Source: an uncultured Cyclobacteriaceae bacterium
GTDB lineage: Bacteria > Bacteroidota > Bacteroidia > Cytophagales > Cyclobacteriaceae
Length of the DNA stretch: 64,000 nucleotides
Reading direction: 5' to 3'
Assembly: GCA_943788235.1 (NCBI GenBank)
Contig: CALSPM010000002.1
Location: forward strand, 310,001 to 374,000
The position numbers and the translations under genes were made by a program. The notes under the pieces were generated by a model. The model ran no database searches. It worked only from the letters and a program-made list of their open reading frames with translations, and was not told the origin of the DNA. Positions within the stretch are counted from its first letter, which is position 1; each line of letters starts with the position of its first letter. This document shows, piece after piece, positions 55,355 to 64,000 of the stretch.

Positions 55355-56749
55355 TTATCTGTGCACATTAAACATTTTTTTATCTTTGATTATTTGACAA
55401 ACTCTTCTTGGGACCATTTCTTCCCATTTTGGATTTCCCGTTTTAAGTAAAGTTAGTACATCATCTGAAACAATAGATAACCACTGGGTTTTAGCGTCCT
55501 TTATACCTACTATTCGTTTATTTGAAATAAGGTATTTATAAAGGTCGATGAGATGGGGAGCTGGAACAAAGTCTTCGATAGATTTTACCTTACCAGCAAT
55601 CAAGGCTGGATAAACGTAAATTTTTACGTTGAGGGCAAATAGCTGACCAAAGGATTCAATGATACCCCCTTTTAAATTCTCATAATAGGATTCATCAAAA
55701 ATGCCTTCAAGATTGCCTAAGCCACAAATAATTCGCAACTTCATACGTTGAGTGATATTAGATAAATAAGAAGCTAGCTTATAATGTTCACGATAATTTG
55801 ATATCAAAACGGTTTGCCCTAAGACACATAATAAATCCACACGATCTAAATAATCGGCCTCATCAATTTCACCTGCCAAAGTCAAATCATGTAGTGTCAA
55901 TTCAGTTAGGGCCATAAGATGTGTTGTTTCCATTTCTGATTCTTCCTTAATGACTTTTAAGCCATTAATCATCATATCTACGTTGACATTGGTCACGGGT
56001 CTAAATCTGCCTCTTAGGACCAAGACATTCTTCTTATATAAGGCTTCAGAAGCCTGAAGTACGTTTCCTTTGGGTCCAAACATAGCAGACTGAGAGAGAC
56101 CATTTTTAACCAGAAGTAAACTCATTAGTCTATTGTCAATTTGTTCAAAATCAGGACCCATGATGGAGAACATATCTATCTGAAAGCGATCTTGGTCTAA
56201 ATTATCCGCCAAGGCCAATATAATTTTTTCAGGATTGTCATAACTAAAGCATGCATGAATTAAATTCACACCCAGCATACCTAGCAGCAGTTGTTGCCAC
56301 TGGGCATCTTTATCTAGTAACTGAACATGAATAATACAATTATTAGGAGGGGATAAGGGTTGCTTTTGGAAGCGTAATCCAATCCAGCCATGACCATCAT
56401 TGGTCTTGCCAAAATTTAAAGTTTCAACGGTATTTGCGAAGGCAAAAAAATTCGAGTGAGGGGCTCGTTCCGTCAAACGCTCAGCCAAGAGATTGTATTC
56501 TCTACTGAGCATTTTATCTAGTTTGTCTTCACAAACATATTTTTTAGATTTCCCATAAATGGCATCACTAAAAGTCATATCATAAGCTGACATGGTCTTT
56601 GCGATGGTACCTGAGGCAGCACCTGCCTTGAAAAAATGACTAGCTACCTCTTGTCCACCACCTATTTCGGCAATGGTTCCATATATTTCAGCATTTAAAT
56701 TAAGTTTTAGGGCTTTTTCTTTTGTCGTTAATGTTTTGAATGCTTCCAT
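55355..56749 (-). CDS. Conserved protein of unknown function
   Basis: A 464-residue soluble protein from the ATG at 56749 (an upstream in-frame ATG at 56770 is less likely). Contains ALKLNLNAEIYGTIAEIGGGQEVASHFFKAGAASGTIAKTMSAYDM, DAIYGKSKKYV, NFFAFANTVETLNFGK and GHGWIGLRFQ. I know this pattern from a widespread bacterial family that databases often mislabel (for example as TonB-dependent receptor or nicotinate-nucleotide adenylyltransferase); no such domain is visible and there is no signal peptide. It may be a metabolic enzyme. Encoded 76 bases after the acyl-CoA dehydrogenase gene on the same strand. Confidence 0.75.
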   Translation of the reverse strand: MEAFKTLTTKEKALKLNLNAEIYGTIAEIGGGQEVASHFFKAGAASGTIAKTMSAYDMTFSDAIYGKSKKYVCEDKLDKMLSREYNLLAERLTERAPHSNFFAFANTVETLNFGKTNDGHGWIGLRFQKQPLSPPNNCIIHVQLLDKDAQWQQLLLGMLGVNLIHACFSYDNPEKIILALADNLDQDRFQIDMFSIMGPDFEQIDNRLMSLLLVKNGLSQSAMFGPKGNVLQASEALYKKNVLVLRGRFRPVTNVNVDMMINGLKVIKEESEMETTHLMALTELTLHDLTLAGEIDEADYLDRVDLLCVLGQTVLISNYREHYKLASYLSNITQRMKLRIICGLGNLEGIFDESYYENLKGGIIESFGQLFALNVKIYVYPALIAGKVKSIEDFVPAPHLIDLYKYLISNKRIVGIKDAKTQWLSIVSDDVLTLLKTGNPKWEEMVPRRVCQIIKDKKMFNVHR

Positions 56750-56845
56750 ATATAAAAAAGTATTCCACAAAAGTAGGGGCTTTACTCCATTTAAAAATAT
56801 TTAGCTGGGTAATTTATGAACAGATGAAAAATACCTTTTACCAAA

Positions 56846-58645
56846 TTAAGAATAAAGTGTGTAAGGAAATTTATTTTGCAGAATCATCTCATCTGCAATA
56901 TCCCGAGAAAGCCTACTTGTATTCAAATGATTATAGTTGGTTAATCGATCCATGACTTTCAATAATGAATCCAAATGAGCCTCATCATCTATCATGCAAG
57001 CCAAGGCTTCATAACCTGCATTTTTTGACTTTCTGACCGCATCAAATAGGTATAGTTTGGTAAGGTTTATGAACAAATTGGCTGAATTTTCTACAGATTG
57101 ATCAATCAACTTTAAGGTTCTGAGTAAAGTAGATTCGGCAACGTAAGTTTCAATAATCATCTCTGAAATATTTATGAGGATCTCCTGTTCTTCATTGATT
57201 TTGACGTCATAAATTTCGAGCGCTTTGCTCGTTATCATTAAGGTGGCTTTTTTGAGATTCTTAATCGCTTTGTATTCCTTCGACAGCGGGGCAGCATCAA
57301 AAGTACCTTTATGGACCATCCCTATTTTGAAGAAATCAAGTTCATCCTTTAAATTAAATTCGCCTTTAGCAATTTTTTTAATAATCATTCCTACCAAAAG
57401 TATTCTATTTATTTCATTGGTACCCTCGTAAATCTTAGCAATCCGAGCATCCCTGTAAGCCCGAGCCATGGGAGCTTCTTCTGAAAATCCCATACCTCCA
57501 TATACCTGAACACCTTGGTCCGCGATTTCATTCAAAACATCAGATCCATGGACTTTGATGATGGCTGCTTCAATAGCGAATTGTTCAACGCCTTGCAGTT
57601 TGGCTTCATGTTCTGGGTGTCCTTGGGCTATTAAAAAATCAACTTGATCATCGATGTTTTGACCCGCACGATATGAAGCGGATTCGATACCAAAGGTTTT
57701 GGCGGCCATTTGAGACAATTTTTGCTTGATCGCACCAAATGAAGAAATGGATACACCAAATTGTTTTCTATCATTGGCATATTGGGTTGATTGATTTGCA
57801 ATTTGTTTACAAGCGTTAATCACTCCACAACCCAATTTAATCCTACCTATGTTTAAAATATTTACGGCAATTTTAAAGCCGTTTTGACGATTTGAAAGCA
57901 TATTTTCAACGGGCACTTTTGTCTCATTAAAAAATACTTGACGGGTAGAAGATCCTTTTATTCCCATTTTTCGTTCTTCATCATTCATGGTGATTCCTCC
58001 AAAGGATTTTTCCACAATAAATGCGGTAAGATTCTTATCGTCTTCAATTTTAGCAAAAACGATAAATAAATCAGCAAATCCAGCATTTGAAATCCACATT
58101 TTTTGACCAGATATAAAATAATGCTGCTTGTCCTCAGACAATACAGCTTTTGTTTTTGCAGCATTTGCATCAGACCCCGAATCAGGTTCCGTGAGACAAT
58201 AACAAGCTTTCCATTCACCAGATGAGAGGTTGGGCAAATATTTTTCCTTTTGAGCGTCATCACCGTAATATAAAATAGGTAAAGTTCCAATTCCCGTATG
58301 GGCTCCAAATGCGGTAGTAAATGATCCGGTGGATGCGACGATATCGGCAATTAACATACCCGTATTAAAACTCATACCTAAACCTCCATATTGTTCAGGA
58401 ATACATACTCCTAAAAGACCCAAATCTCCCGCTTTGGTCATGATTGAAGACATAAATCCTTCCTCTAAGGCATCTATTCTTTCGACAAATGGAAATACTT
58501 CTTTGTCAATAAAATCTTGTGTGGCCTTAGCCATCATTTTTTGTTCATCATTAAATTCTTCAGGGATAAATATTTCCGAAAAATGAGGATGGTTGAATAA
58601 AAATCCTCCGCCCTTAACAATGCTCTTTTCTAATATCTTTTCCAT
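56846..58645 (-). CDS. Acyl-CoA dehydrogenase
   Basis: A 599-residue FAD enzyme that introduces the first double bond in fatty acid beta-oxidation. N-terminal helical domain (IPEEFNDEQKMMAKATQDFIDKEV), beta domain with CYCLTEPDSGSDANAAKTKA and FISGQKMWISNAGFAD, C-terminal helical domain with QYANDRKQFGVSISSFGAIKQKLSQMAA, VQVYGGMGFSEEAPMARAYRDARI and YEGTNEI, where the Glu is the usual catalytic base region. About 200 residues beyond the core form an extra C-terminal domain seen in long ACADs. The promoter region upstream carries a double palindrome. Confidence 0.93.
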   Translation of the reverse strand: MEKILEKSIVKGGGFLFNHPHFSEIFIPEEFNDEQKMMAKATQDFIDKEVFPFVERIDALEEGFMSSIMTKAGDLGLLGVCIPEQYGGLGMSFNTGMLIADIVASTGSFTTAFGAHTGIGTLPILYYGDDAQKEKYLPNLSSGEWKACYCLTEPDSGSDANAAKTKAVLSEDKQHYFISGQKMWISNAGFADLFIVFAKIEDDKNLTAFIVEKSFGGITMNDEERKMGIKGSSTRQVFFNETKVPVENMLSNRQNGFKIAVNILNIGRIKLGCGVINACKQIANQSTQYANDRKQFGVSISSFGAIKQKLSQMAAKTFGIESASYRAGQNIDDQVDFLIAQGHPEHEAKLQGVEQFAIEAAIIKVHGSDVLNEIADQGVQVYGGMGFSEEAPMARAYRDARIAKIYEGTNEINRILLVGMIIKKIAKGEFNLKDELDFFKIGMVHKGTFDAAPLSKEYKAIKNLKKATLMITSKALEIYDVKINEEQEILINISEMIIETYVAESTLLRTLKLIDQSVENSANLFINLTKLYLFDAVRKSKNAGYEALACMIDDEAHLDSLLKVMDRLTNYNHLNTSRLSRDIADEMILQNKFPYTLYS

Positions 58646-58660
58646 TTCTATTGGGTATTT

Positions 58661-58727
58661 AAATTATATGCTGCATGCATAACATTTCAAATATAATCAA
58701 TATTGTTATGCATGCAGCGTATAATTT
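58661..58727 (-). promoter_or_regulatory. Inverted-repeat operator flanking the acyl-CoA dehydrogenase promoter
   Basis: Two 24-base arms, 58661-58684 and 58704-58727, are complementary with one mismatch. Each arm itself holds a near-palindrome (TATGCTGCATGCATA in the left arm). Between the arms, at 58688-58695, the minus strand reads TATATTTG, a perfect -7 box for the acyl-CoA dehydrogenase gene, whose start codon is 16 bases beyond the left arm. This is the layout expected for a repressor that sits on both sides of a promoter; a TetR-type regulator is encoded at 59.8 kb. The link is inference. Confidence 0.65.
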
Positions 58728-58869
58728 AAAAAAAAGAGACTTAGCCTGTGTGATCTATTTAGCAAGTGATAGGATTACTACGCTTCAGGAGGAAAATAAA
58801 ATTGATGAGGGGATTATTAAAACAATCAGTAAGTGTTTAACCACTGCCAAATACGCTGAGATAAATTAA
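58708..58869 (+). CDS. Possible small protein, 53 residues
   Basis: The frame starts with an ATG inside the right arm of the inverted repeat (an earlier ATG at 58675 is in the left arm) and encodes a protein-like sequence with KKRDLACVIYLASDRITTLQEENKIDEGIIKTISK. No recognised family and no clear ribosome-binding site. Its end overlaps the convergent lysine-rich gene by 44 bases. Could be a real small protein, a gene remnant, or chance. Confidence 0.3.
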   Translation: MHAAYNLKKRDLACVIYLASDRITTLQEENKIDEGIIKTISKCLTTAKYAEIN

Positions 58870-59689
58870 GTTTCTTTTTTGGAATGACTGTTGATTGATT
58901 TTGGATATTAGTTGGCGCAGGTACGCTCATATGGACCTTAGATTTTTTCTTGGTTTTTTTGTTTAACTTCTTTTTTACCGGCTCCTTGCGCGGGGGGTGT
59001 TCTTTTAAATACCGCGCTCTTTTTTCTTTTTTCAGTTGATCTGCTCTTTTTTTTCTGAGTTCACGCTCTTTTTTAGCTTCCTTCTTTCGAGCTTCATCTA
59101 AGGGATTGAATGAATTAGAAGTAATTTTTTCTGTTTTGGAGTTATGAGAGTTGGTAGTTTTTTTTTTTGCTGCAATGGATGTTTTCTCTTTTACTTTTTT
59201 GGGAGTTAACTCAATTTTACCCTTGACCGTAAGTCCTTTAAGTTTGATTACTGGAGCCTTGATGACTTCAATATTCTCATCAGTTTTCTTTATTAAATCA
59301 TCAGTATCTGATGTTTTTGCTATTTCTCTCTCACTACTTAAGTTATCGTCATTGAGGGGTTTTAGTTTTTCTTTTACTTCAATTATTTCGACACCTTCTA
59401 ATTTGACCTCTTCGATATCGAGGGCCACAGTATCCTCTGCATTCGATTTTATTTCCAGATCTTGAGGAATAATAAGCTCGTGATCGCTTGACTGAGCTAG
59501 GTGAGCAGAATTATCAACGACAACTTCTTCCTCTTCTTGAAAATCATAATACTCCAGAGCAATCTTTATTTGCTCGTAACTAAGTTTAGAATTGCTAGAG
59601 GCCAGTAATTCGATTCCTTTATTTTCATAAAAGAGCTCTAATTCTGAAGGTTTTAATTTTAATTTTCTTGATAGTGAGCTTAATCTCAT
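58826..59689 (-). CDS. Lysine-rich protein with IF-2-like N-terminal features
   Basis: A 287-residue protein. The N-terminus (MRLSSLSRKLKLKPSELELFYENKG) resembles the small helical DNA/RNA-binding fold at the start of bacterial IF-2 and of a Bacteroidota family that pairs it with low-complexity tails. The middle carries acidic runs (DFQEEEEVVVD), then VIKAPVIKLKGLTVKGKIEL, a phrase also seen in Bacteroidota IF-2 N-terminal regions, and a strongly basic end (KKKLNKKTKKKSK). No enzyme motif. Probably a nucleic-acid- or ribosome-associated accessory protein. Divergent from the TetR gene. Confidence 0.65.
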   Translation of the reverse strand: MRLSSLSRKLKLKPSELELFYENKGIELLASSNSKLSYEQIKIALEYYDFQEEEEVVVDNSAHLAQSSDHELIIPQDLEIKSNAEDTVALDIEEVKLEGVEIIEVKEKLKPLNDDNLSSEREIAKTSDTDDLIKKTDENIEVIKAPVIKLKGLTVKGKIELTPKKVKEKTSIAAKKKTTNSHNSKTEKITSNSFNPLDEARKKEAKKERELRKKRADQLKKEKRARYLKEHPPRKEPVKKKLNKKTKKKSKVHMSVPAPTNIQNQSTVIPKKKLNLSQRIWQWLNTY

Positions 59690-59816
59690 GACTTAAATGG
59701 CATATAATACTACAAATTTAAAGGACATGCATGGACTTCCGGCTAAAAATGCGTAAAAAACTATATCTTTTCAAAAAATTTTATGTCTTTAATTTTTATT
59801 TAATTTCTTTGTAATA

Positions 59817-60449
59817 GTGAGCAAAAGGAGACAAGAAATAATAGATCGGGCACTTAAGCTATTCAATGAAAAAGGGTTTCATGATGTGAGTATTAAACAA
59901 ATTGCCGATAGCTTATCAATTAGTCCTGGAAATCTCACTTATTATTTTACAAAAAAGACAGATTTATTGAGAGCCATTCAACATCAGTTAATCCAGGAGA
60001 CCTCCATAGACATTATGCCAAGCGGCTATATTACGCTATATCATTTTGAGGAAATTTTCAAAAGTTATAGTCAGATACAGGCGAAATACCATTTCTACTA
60101 TAATAACCTACAATACATATTCAAAACTTTCCCCGAAATCACAAAGAGTTATCGTATCATTACGCGGAAAAGATTTCGAGATGCGAAATTATTAATTAAT
60201 TATTATATAAAAACAGGGAGATTGAACCCTGAAAATGAAAAAATCAATTATGCTTATTTCATTCGTACCATATGGATGATCAGTGTATTTTGGAAGACCT
60301 ATAGTTTAATGACAGCGGATACCTTTCGAGATAGTCCCTCTCAGCTTGATATTTTATGGAGTAATGCCATCCCTTTAATGACAGAAAAGGGTTATCATGA
60401 ATACATTGAAGTTATAAAATTTTCTGTTCCAGAAGTAGTAAAATCCTAA
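59817..60449 (+). CDS. TetR/AcrR family transcriptional regulator
   Basis: A 210-residue regulator from a GTG start. The helix-turn-helix is clear: RRQEIIDRALKLFNEKGFHDVSIKQIADSLSISPGNLTYYFTKKTDLL. The C-terminal ligand-binding part (about residues 60-200) is all-helical. It is only 9 bases from the convergent SSS transporter. It is the nearest regulator to the inverted-repeat promoter of the acyl-CoA dehydrogenase, about 1.1 kb away, and may control it or the adjacent genes. Confidence 0.88.
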   Translation: MSKRRQEIIDRALKLFNEKGFHDVSIKQIADSLSISPGNLTYYFTKKTDLLRAIQHQLIQETSIDIMPSGYITLYHFEEIFKSYSQIQAKYHFYYNNLQYIFKTFPEITKSYRIITRKRFRDAKLLINYYIKTGRLNPENEKINYAYFIRTIWMISVFWKTYSLMTADTFRDSPSQLDILWSNAIPLMTEKGYHEYIEVIKFSVPEVVKS

Positions 60450-60458
60450 AAAACAGCT

Positions 60459-61940
60459 TTATAAGTCCATAGCTGCCTCAACGTTCTTGTTGATAAAAGG
60501 TTTTTCAGACAGAAGCGAGATGCTTACAAATAAAAGCATGGAAATAATGAGTGATATAGCGCCTATGTCAATTGCATAGGGAATCTTAATATCTAATATT
60601 TTTACACTAAAATTGATCAATAGACTAGTTGTAATGCACACATTAGCGGCTAAAGGTGTGGCACGTTTCCAATTAAATCCAATGACTACTACAGGCACAA
60701 TGGCTGCAGCAAAAGTACCCCAACCAAAAGCCCCTAAAATAGCTACTAAATCTCCTGAATAACGGGCAAATAGGGCCGCAATTAGGGTTAACATGAAAGT
60801 AACTACGCGTGCCCAAAAAAGATCATTTTTAATTTTAATGCCAATGGCATTAGGAAGATCATGCATAATGGCCGCCGTACCAATATTTAGAAAGGCATCC
60901 GCGGTAGACATGATCGCCGCGAAAAGACCCGCGAAAACAAGCCCTGCCAATATTGGATTGGTATAATATTGTAAATATACTGAAGCCGCCATATCTGCAT
61001 TTGATAATTCCGAGTGCATCCCACTGATTACCAGCGCTCTCATGGCTAAACCAATTGACAACCATAAAAGAGCAGAAAAAAAATAGCCAATAATCGAAGT
61101 GGGCAAAATATATTTTGCGTCTGAGATGTTTTTGTACATCATCATCTTAGTAATCACATGTGGTTGGCCTGCTCCGCCCATCATGAAAACAAATAGCCAC
61201 GACAAGGATCCCATGGCACCTAAAGTACCCCAAGGTCCAATCGCTCCGGCATCATCCTGACCTATGATTTGGCTGATCTCTTGAAAGCCCCCTTCAAACA
61301 AATTGAGGACGCTAAAAAAAATCAATATGGCTCCAAATATCATAATGGCACCTTGAACCAAATCAGTATAAACTGAGGCAACAATACCTCCCGTAATACT
61401 ATAAAAAACTAAAATAGAACATGAAATGAGCATGCAGTAACCGATACTTATGTGTTCAATGAAGCTAGACGCATTTAATATATCTTGCAACACAATAGAC
61501 ATTGCTAATATCTGCGTGGCTAAATAACCTAATACGCCTAGAATGATAGCTAAAGCCATGAGTCCTTGAGTAAACGCATTGTCATATCTCAATCTAACTA
61601 CATCGGGCAGAGAGATGGGATTGCCAATTTCAGCAAACAATCTCAATCGTTTTGCCAGTAAAAAAAAGGATAAATTAAATCCCATGATCACGCAGACAAA
61701 CATCCATACCGAACTCATACCCATTTTGTATACTAGGGCAGGTCCCCCTACAAATCCAAAGCCGCTCAATAGACTTGAAAAAACAGCAAATCCAGTAACC
61801 ATGATGCCCAAGTCTCTTCCAGCCATAAAGAAATCCTGAGTAGATTTGGTTTTTCGAAGGGCCCAAATACCAACCAAAACAGTTAAAAGCATATAAGCGG
61901 CTACAAAGCCGAGAATGATGGGATTTCTAAATGCTTCCAA
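60459..61940 (-). CDS. Sodium:solute symporter (SSS family)
   Basis: A 493-residue transporter with about 13 helices. Family marks: RKTKSTQDFFMAGRDLGIMVTG, FSSLLSGFGFVGGPALVYKMG, YSITGGIVASVYTDLVQGAIM and FAAIMSTADAFLNIGTAAIMHDL, with the conserved sodium-site Ser/Thr region near the last. Substrate could be proline, pantothenate, sugar or an organic acid; not decidable. The next gene (61942) lies one base upstream and encodes a small membrane protein, perhaps an accessory subunit. Confidence 0.92.
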   Translation of the reverse strand: MEAFRNPIILGFVAAYMLLTVLVGIWALRKTKSTQDFFMAGRDLGIMVTGFAVFSSLLSGFGFVGGPALVYKMGMSSVWMFVCVIMGFNLSFFLLAKRLRLFAEIGNPISLPDVVRLRYDNAFTQGLMALAIILGVLGYLATQILAMSIVLQDILNASSFIEHISIGYCMLISCSILVFYSITGGIVASVYTDLVQGAIMIFGAILIFFSVLNLFEGGFQEISQIIGQDDAGAIGPWGTLGAMGSLSWLFVFMMGGAGQPHVITKMMMYKNISDAKYILPTSIIGYFFSALLWLSIGLAMRALVISGMHSELSNADMAASVYLQYYTNPILAGLVFAGLFAAIMSTADAFLNIGTAAIMHDLPNAIGIKIKNDLFWARVVTFMLTLIAALFARYSGDLVAILGAFGWGTFAAAIVPVVVIGFNWKRATPLAANVCITTSLLINFSVKILDIKIPYAIDIGAISLIISMLLFVSISLLSEKPFINKNVEAAMDL

Positions 61941-61941
61941 A

Positions 61942-62457
61942 TTATTTGTCTTGAGACTTTATGAAATTTTGAAAACTTTTGAAAGACTCTTCAGTCATTA
62001 TGAGAGTTTCAAAATAACGGATATAGATGTATGATAGGAATAAAGGGAAAAATCCAACTAAATATAGCATGACTGCGGTTGATCTTGGGAAACCAAAATA
62101 AAAGGATTGAAGGTTGAGATCCTTTGAAAAAATCAATAATCCAAGCAGGTATAAATAGATTAAACAAAAGCAGGCCATTACGATTTGAATGTTCTTACGC
62201 TTTTCTTTAATTAGATGTCTGGTTGACAATAAAAGACTTCCTAAATAAACCCAGATCATACCAAAACTGAAAATAAAACTATAAGAAGAATGATCATTCG
62301 CAGTTTTACCTGAGATCATCAGACCATTGAACTCTGAGTGTAACGTTTGATAATAAGAGACCTCAGGTGTTATTATCAAAAAATAAAGAACAACCAGCGT
62401 CAAAAAAATCAGACCTATCAATAAAAATGCATCAACTTTTAGCTTCAACAGACTCAA
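61942..62457 (-). CDS. Small membrane protein next to SSS transporter
   Basis: A 171-residue protein with four hydrophobic helices (LLIGLIFLTLVVLYFLII; FSFGMIWVYLGSLLLS; VMACFCLIYLYLLGLLIF; VMLYLVGFFPLFLSYIYI) and a basic C-terminal tail. Transcribed just ahead of the SSS symporter gene with one base between. No recognised family; SSS transporters of this type often have a small partner protein. Confidence 0.7.
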   Translation of the reverse strand: MSLLKLKVDAFLLIGLIFLTLVVLYFLIITPEVSYYQTLHSEFNGLMISGKTANDHSSYSFIFSFGMIWVYLGSLLLSTRHLIKEKRKNIQIVMACFCLIYLYLLGLLIFSKDLNLQSFYFGFPRSTAVMLYLVGFFPLFLSYIYIRYFETLIMTEESFKSFQNFIKSQDK

Positions 62458-62720
62458 GGTTTAGTTAACTAAATTACGTAAAAGGGGGATGAAATGAGCA
62501 GGATTTTACGATTAAAACAAAATTAGCTAGTTAAGTTACCCCTCTTTATTTTAAGGAAGATTGAGTTTGGACTGCGTTGGAAATTGATCATTTGGATTTG
62601 TATAATTATCGGTAAGAGGCCAACTTGACCATTTTATGTTAAAATAAAACGATTACACTTTTGATGTAGTTAGGTTATGCATCAGGAACAGCGAAAATTC
62701 CTTAACTATTTTATTTAAAA

Positions 62721-64000
62721 TCAAGTATATTTATTTTTTTTAGCCTGGGGAGAAGTTTCAGCTGATTTGTCATATGAACTATAATATTCATCCAATATAT
62801 TCATAGTTGCATTCAATAAATCTTTGGTTTCTATTAACAAGCTAAAATATAAAGTTGTATTTTTTGGACTAGACTCATCTGCTCTGGTTCGTTCAATTTG
62901 TTTATTGATTTTGTCGGAAACTGAATTGATCAATTCAGTTTTTCTATTTAAAATGACACCAATTTCTTCAAATGATTCTGTCCTAAAGGCATTGATTATA
63001 TTAATGAAGAAAGTTTCAAAACGGTCATCCAAATCTTTAAGTTCTTTAGTTTGCGTAGGGGTTAATTTTTTATGATTATTGTTAACATGCTTATGGCTGA
63101 CTTTAGAGATATATTCAAGTGATTGAGTCATATCTTTGAGATATCCTAATACGTTGAGATAGAAGTTGCTTGCACTTAAACTTGATTCGTCCAAATTTTT
63201 AATGAAGTAAAACACATTATCACTCAACTCATCTACTTCGGCAGAAAGTTTGACAATTTGCTTTTTATTTTTCTTGAGCAATTCTAAATCATGTTCAGCG
63301 AGACCATGCATGACATTGGTATAGATTCGATTACCTCGCTTGACTACATTGGCGATATTTGCTACGCTTTCGGTAATGACACCTTGAACCGAACTACTTT
63401 CCGCTTTTTTCAATCGGTCTTCTGCACTGATTTCTTTAGACTTTTTTACGCGAGAAATATAATTTGAACTAAAATTTAAGAGTACAATAAAGAGTAAAAC
63501 AGCAATGGCCGTAGGACCTCCTAAATGGATTAAATATGCAATCACACCCGCAGCTGAAAAAGCAACGAGCGCTGTAAAAAACCAACCACCTATGACATTT
63601 AACACTCCGGCTACTCTGTAGACGGCGCTTTCACGACCCCAAGCTCGATCTGCTAAGGAAGATCCCATGGCAACCATGAAGGTCACATATGTGGTCGAGA
63701 GGGGTAATTTGTATGAGGTTGCTATAGAGATCAAAACCCCTGCCACCATTAGATTTACAGCCGCCCGGACCATATCGAATGCGGGTAATTCTAGTGTTTT
63801 ATCTTTTGCCAATGCGATGATCGGTTTTTCAAATTGAACTTCGATTTTATTTTGAAGAGTTTCAGGAAGTGTTTTTGATAATACGTTCGACATCCCCATG
63901 GCAAACCGAACAAACCCTCTGGATACCCAATTGGGCTGGAAACGTTCTTTAATTTCACCTTGATTGGATAAATCAATTGAGGTTTTTACTACTAATTTGG
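62721..64000 (-). CDS. PiT-family phosphate transporter with PhoU-like tail (5' end outside window)
   Basis: The open frame continues to the window edge, so the N-terminal part is missing (the upstream codons still read KLVVKTSIDLSNQ...). The visible part has the C-terminal PiT membrane signature (LPAFDMVRAAVNLMVAGVLISIATSYKLPLSTTYVTFMVAMGSSLADRAWG) and three further helices, then about 250 residues of a soluble helical domain resembling PhoU (RGNRIYTNVMHGLAEHD, DLDDRFETFFINIINAF). This long fused form is common in Bacteroidota. A low-affinity phosphate/proton or sodium symporter. Between it and the upstream small protein lie 263 bases without a gene. Confidence 0.85.
   Translation of the reverse strand, partial: KLVVKTSIDLSNQGEIKERFQPNWVSRGFVRFAMGMSNVLSKTLPETLQNKIEVQFEKPIIALAKDKTLELPAFDMVRAAVNLMVAGVLISIATSYKLPLSTTYVTFMVAMGSSLADRAWGRESAVYRVAGVLNVIGGWFFTALVAFSAAGVIAYLIHLGGPTAIAVLLFIVLLNFSSNYISRVKKSKEISAEDRLKKAESSSVQGVITESVANIANVVKRGNRIYTNVMHGLAEHDLELLKKNKKQIVKLSAEVDELSDNVFYFIKNLDESSLSASNFYLNVLGYLKDMTQSLEYISKVSHKHVNNNHKKLTPTQTKELKDLDDRFETFFINIINAFRTESFEEIGVILNRKTELINSVSDKINKQIERTRADESSPKNTTLYFSLLIETKDLLNATMNILDEYYSSYDKSAETSPQAKKNKYT

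Noticed and set aside
62458-62720. Small gene between the membrane protein and the phosphate transporter
   Set aside because: Only short interrupted frames and no recognisable motif; treated as plain intergenic sequence.

Overview
The window is ordinary chromosome of an AT-rich member of the Bacteroidota, most likely of the Cytophagia/Cytophagales type. The evidence is gene order and family type: pyrG-yidC, then parA-parB-DUF5683-dapB-lepB; dapA-DUF6913-ligA; a long-form IspG; an alternative complex III (ACIII, ActABCDEF) fused in one operon to an aa3-type cytochrome oxidase; a lysine-rich histone-H1-like mini-protein; and promoters of the Bacteroidota TTTG/TAnnTTTG type. No species can be named from sequence alone. 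I saw no tRNA, rRNA, CRISPR array, prophage or insertion sequence.

Layout. 1-10.3 kb (all minus strand): signal peptidase start, lysine biosynthesis (dapB), chromosome partitioning (parAB), YidC, CTP synthase, then serine biosynthesis packed into two genes: serC and a fused phosphoserine phosphatase-phosphoglycerate dehydrogenase. 10.3-11.2 kb: a long stretch almost without genes, ending in a strong promoter. 11.2-30.1 kb (plus strand): one long respiratory operon, ActA-F, CoxB, CoxA, CtaB, two subunit III proteins, subunit IV, a degenerate SCO-like protein, a CtaM/DUF420 assembly protein, two small proteins and a 1190-residue sensor kinase. Together these carry electrons from menaquinol through ACIII to oxygen. 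30.2-42.4 kb: MlaFE lipid transporter, SDR enzyme, ispG, leuS, thyA, and a TolC/HlyD efflux pair without its inner-membrane pump. 42.4-52.3 kb: maf, a decayed biotin carboxylase gene, a PLP enzyme that could be a capnine/sulfonolipid-type acyltransferase, the histone-like gene, lipoproteins, dapA, DUF6913, ligA and cca. 52.3-64 kb: a TPR protein, a sodium:neurotransmitter symporter, an acyl-CoA dehydrogenase with a striking double-palindrome promoter, a lysine-rich protein, a TetR regulator, a sodium:solute symporter and the start-truncated part of a PiT phosphate transporter.

Most notable: between about 43.5 and 51 kb, four separate genes carry reading-frame lesions (accC-like, a lipoprotein, ligA, cca), although two of them (ligA, cca) are normally essential; elsewhere in the window I saw no frame lesion. 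This is either a locally poor stretch of assembly or real gene decay, and only raw reads can decide. I did not find a clearly new defence or biosynthetic system; the best candidates for something undescribed are the inverted-repeat promoter at 58.66-58.73 kb, the Cys-less SCO remnant and the orphan kinase inside the respiratory operon, and the unexplained 10.3-11.2 kb region.
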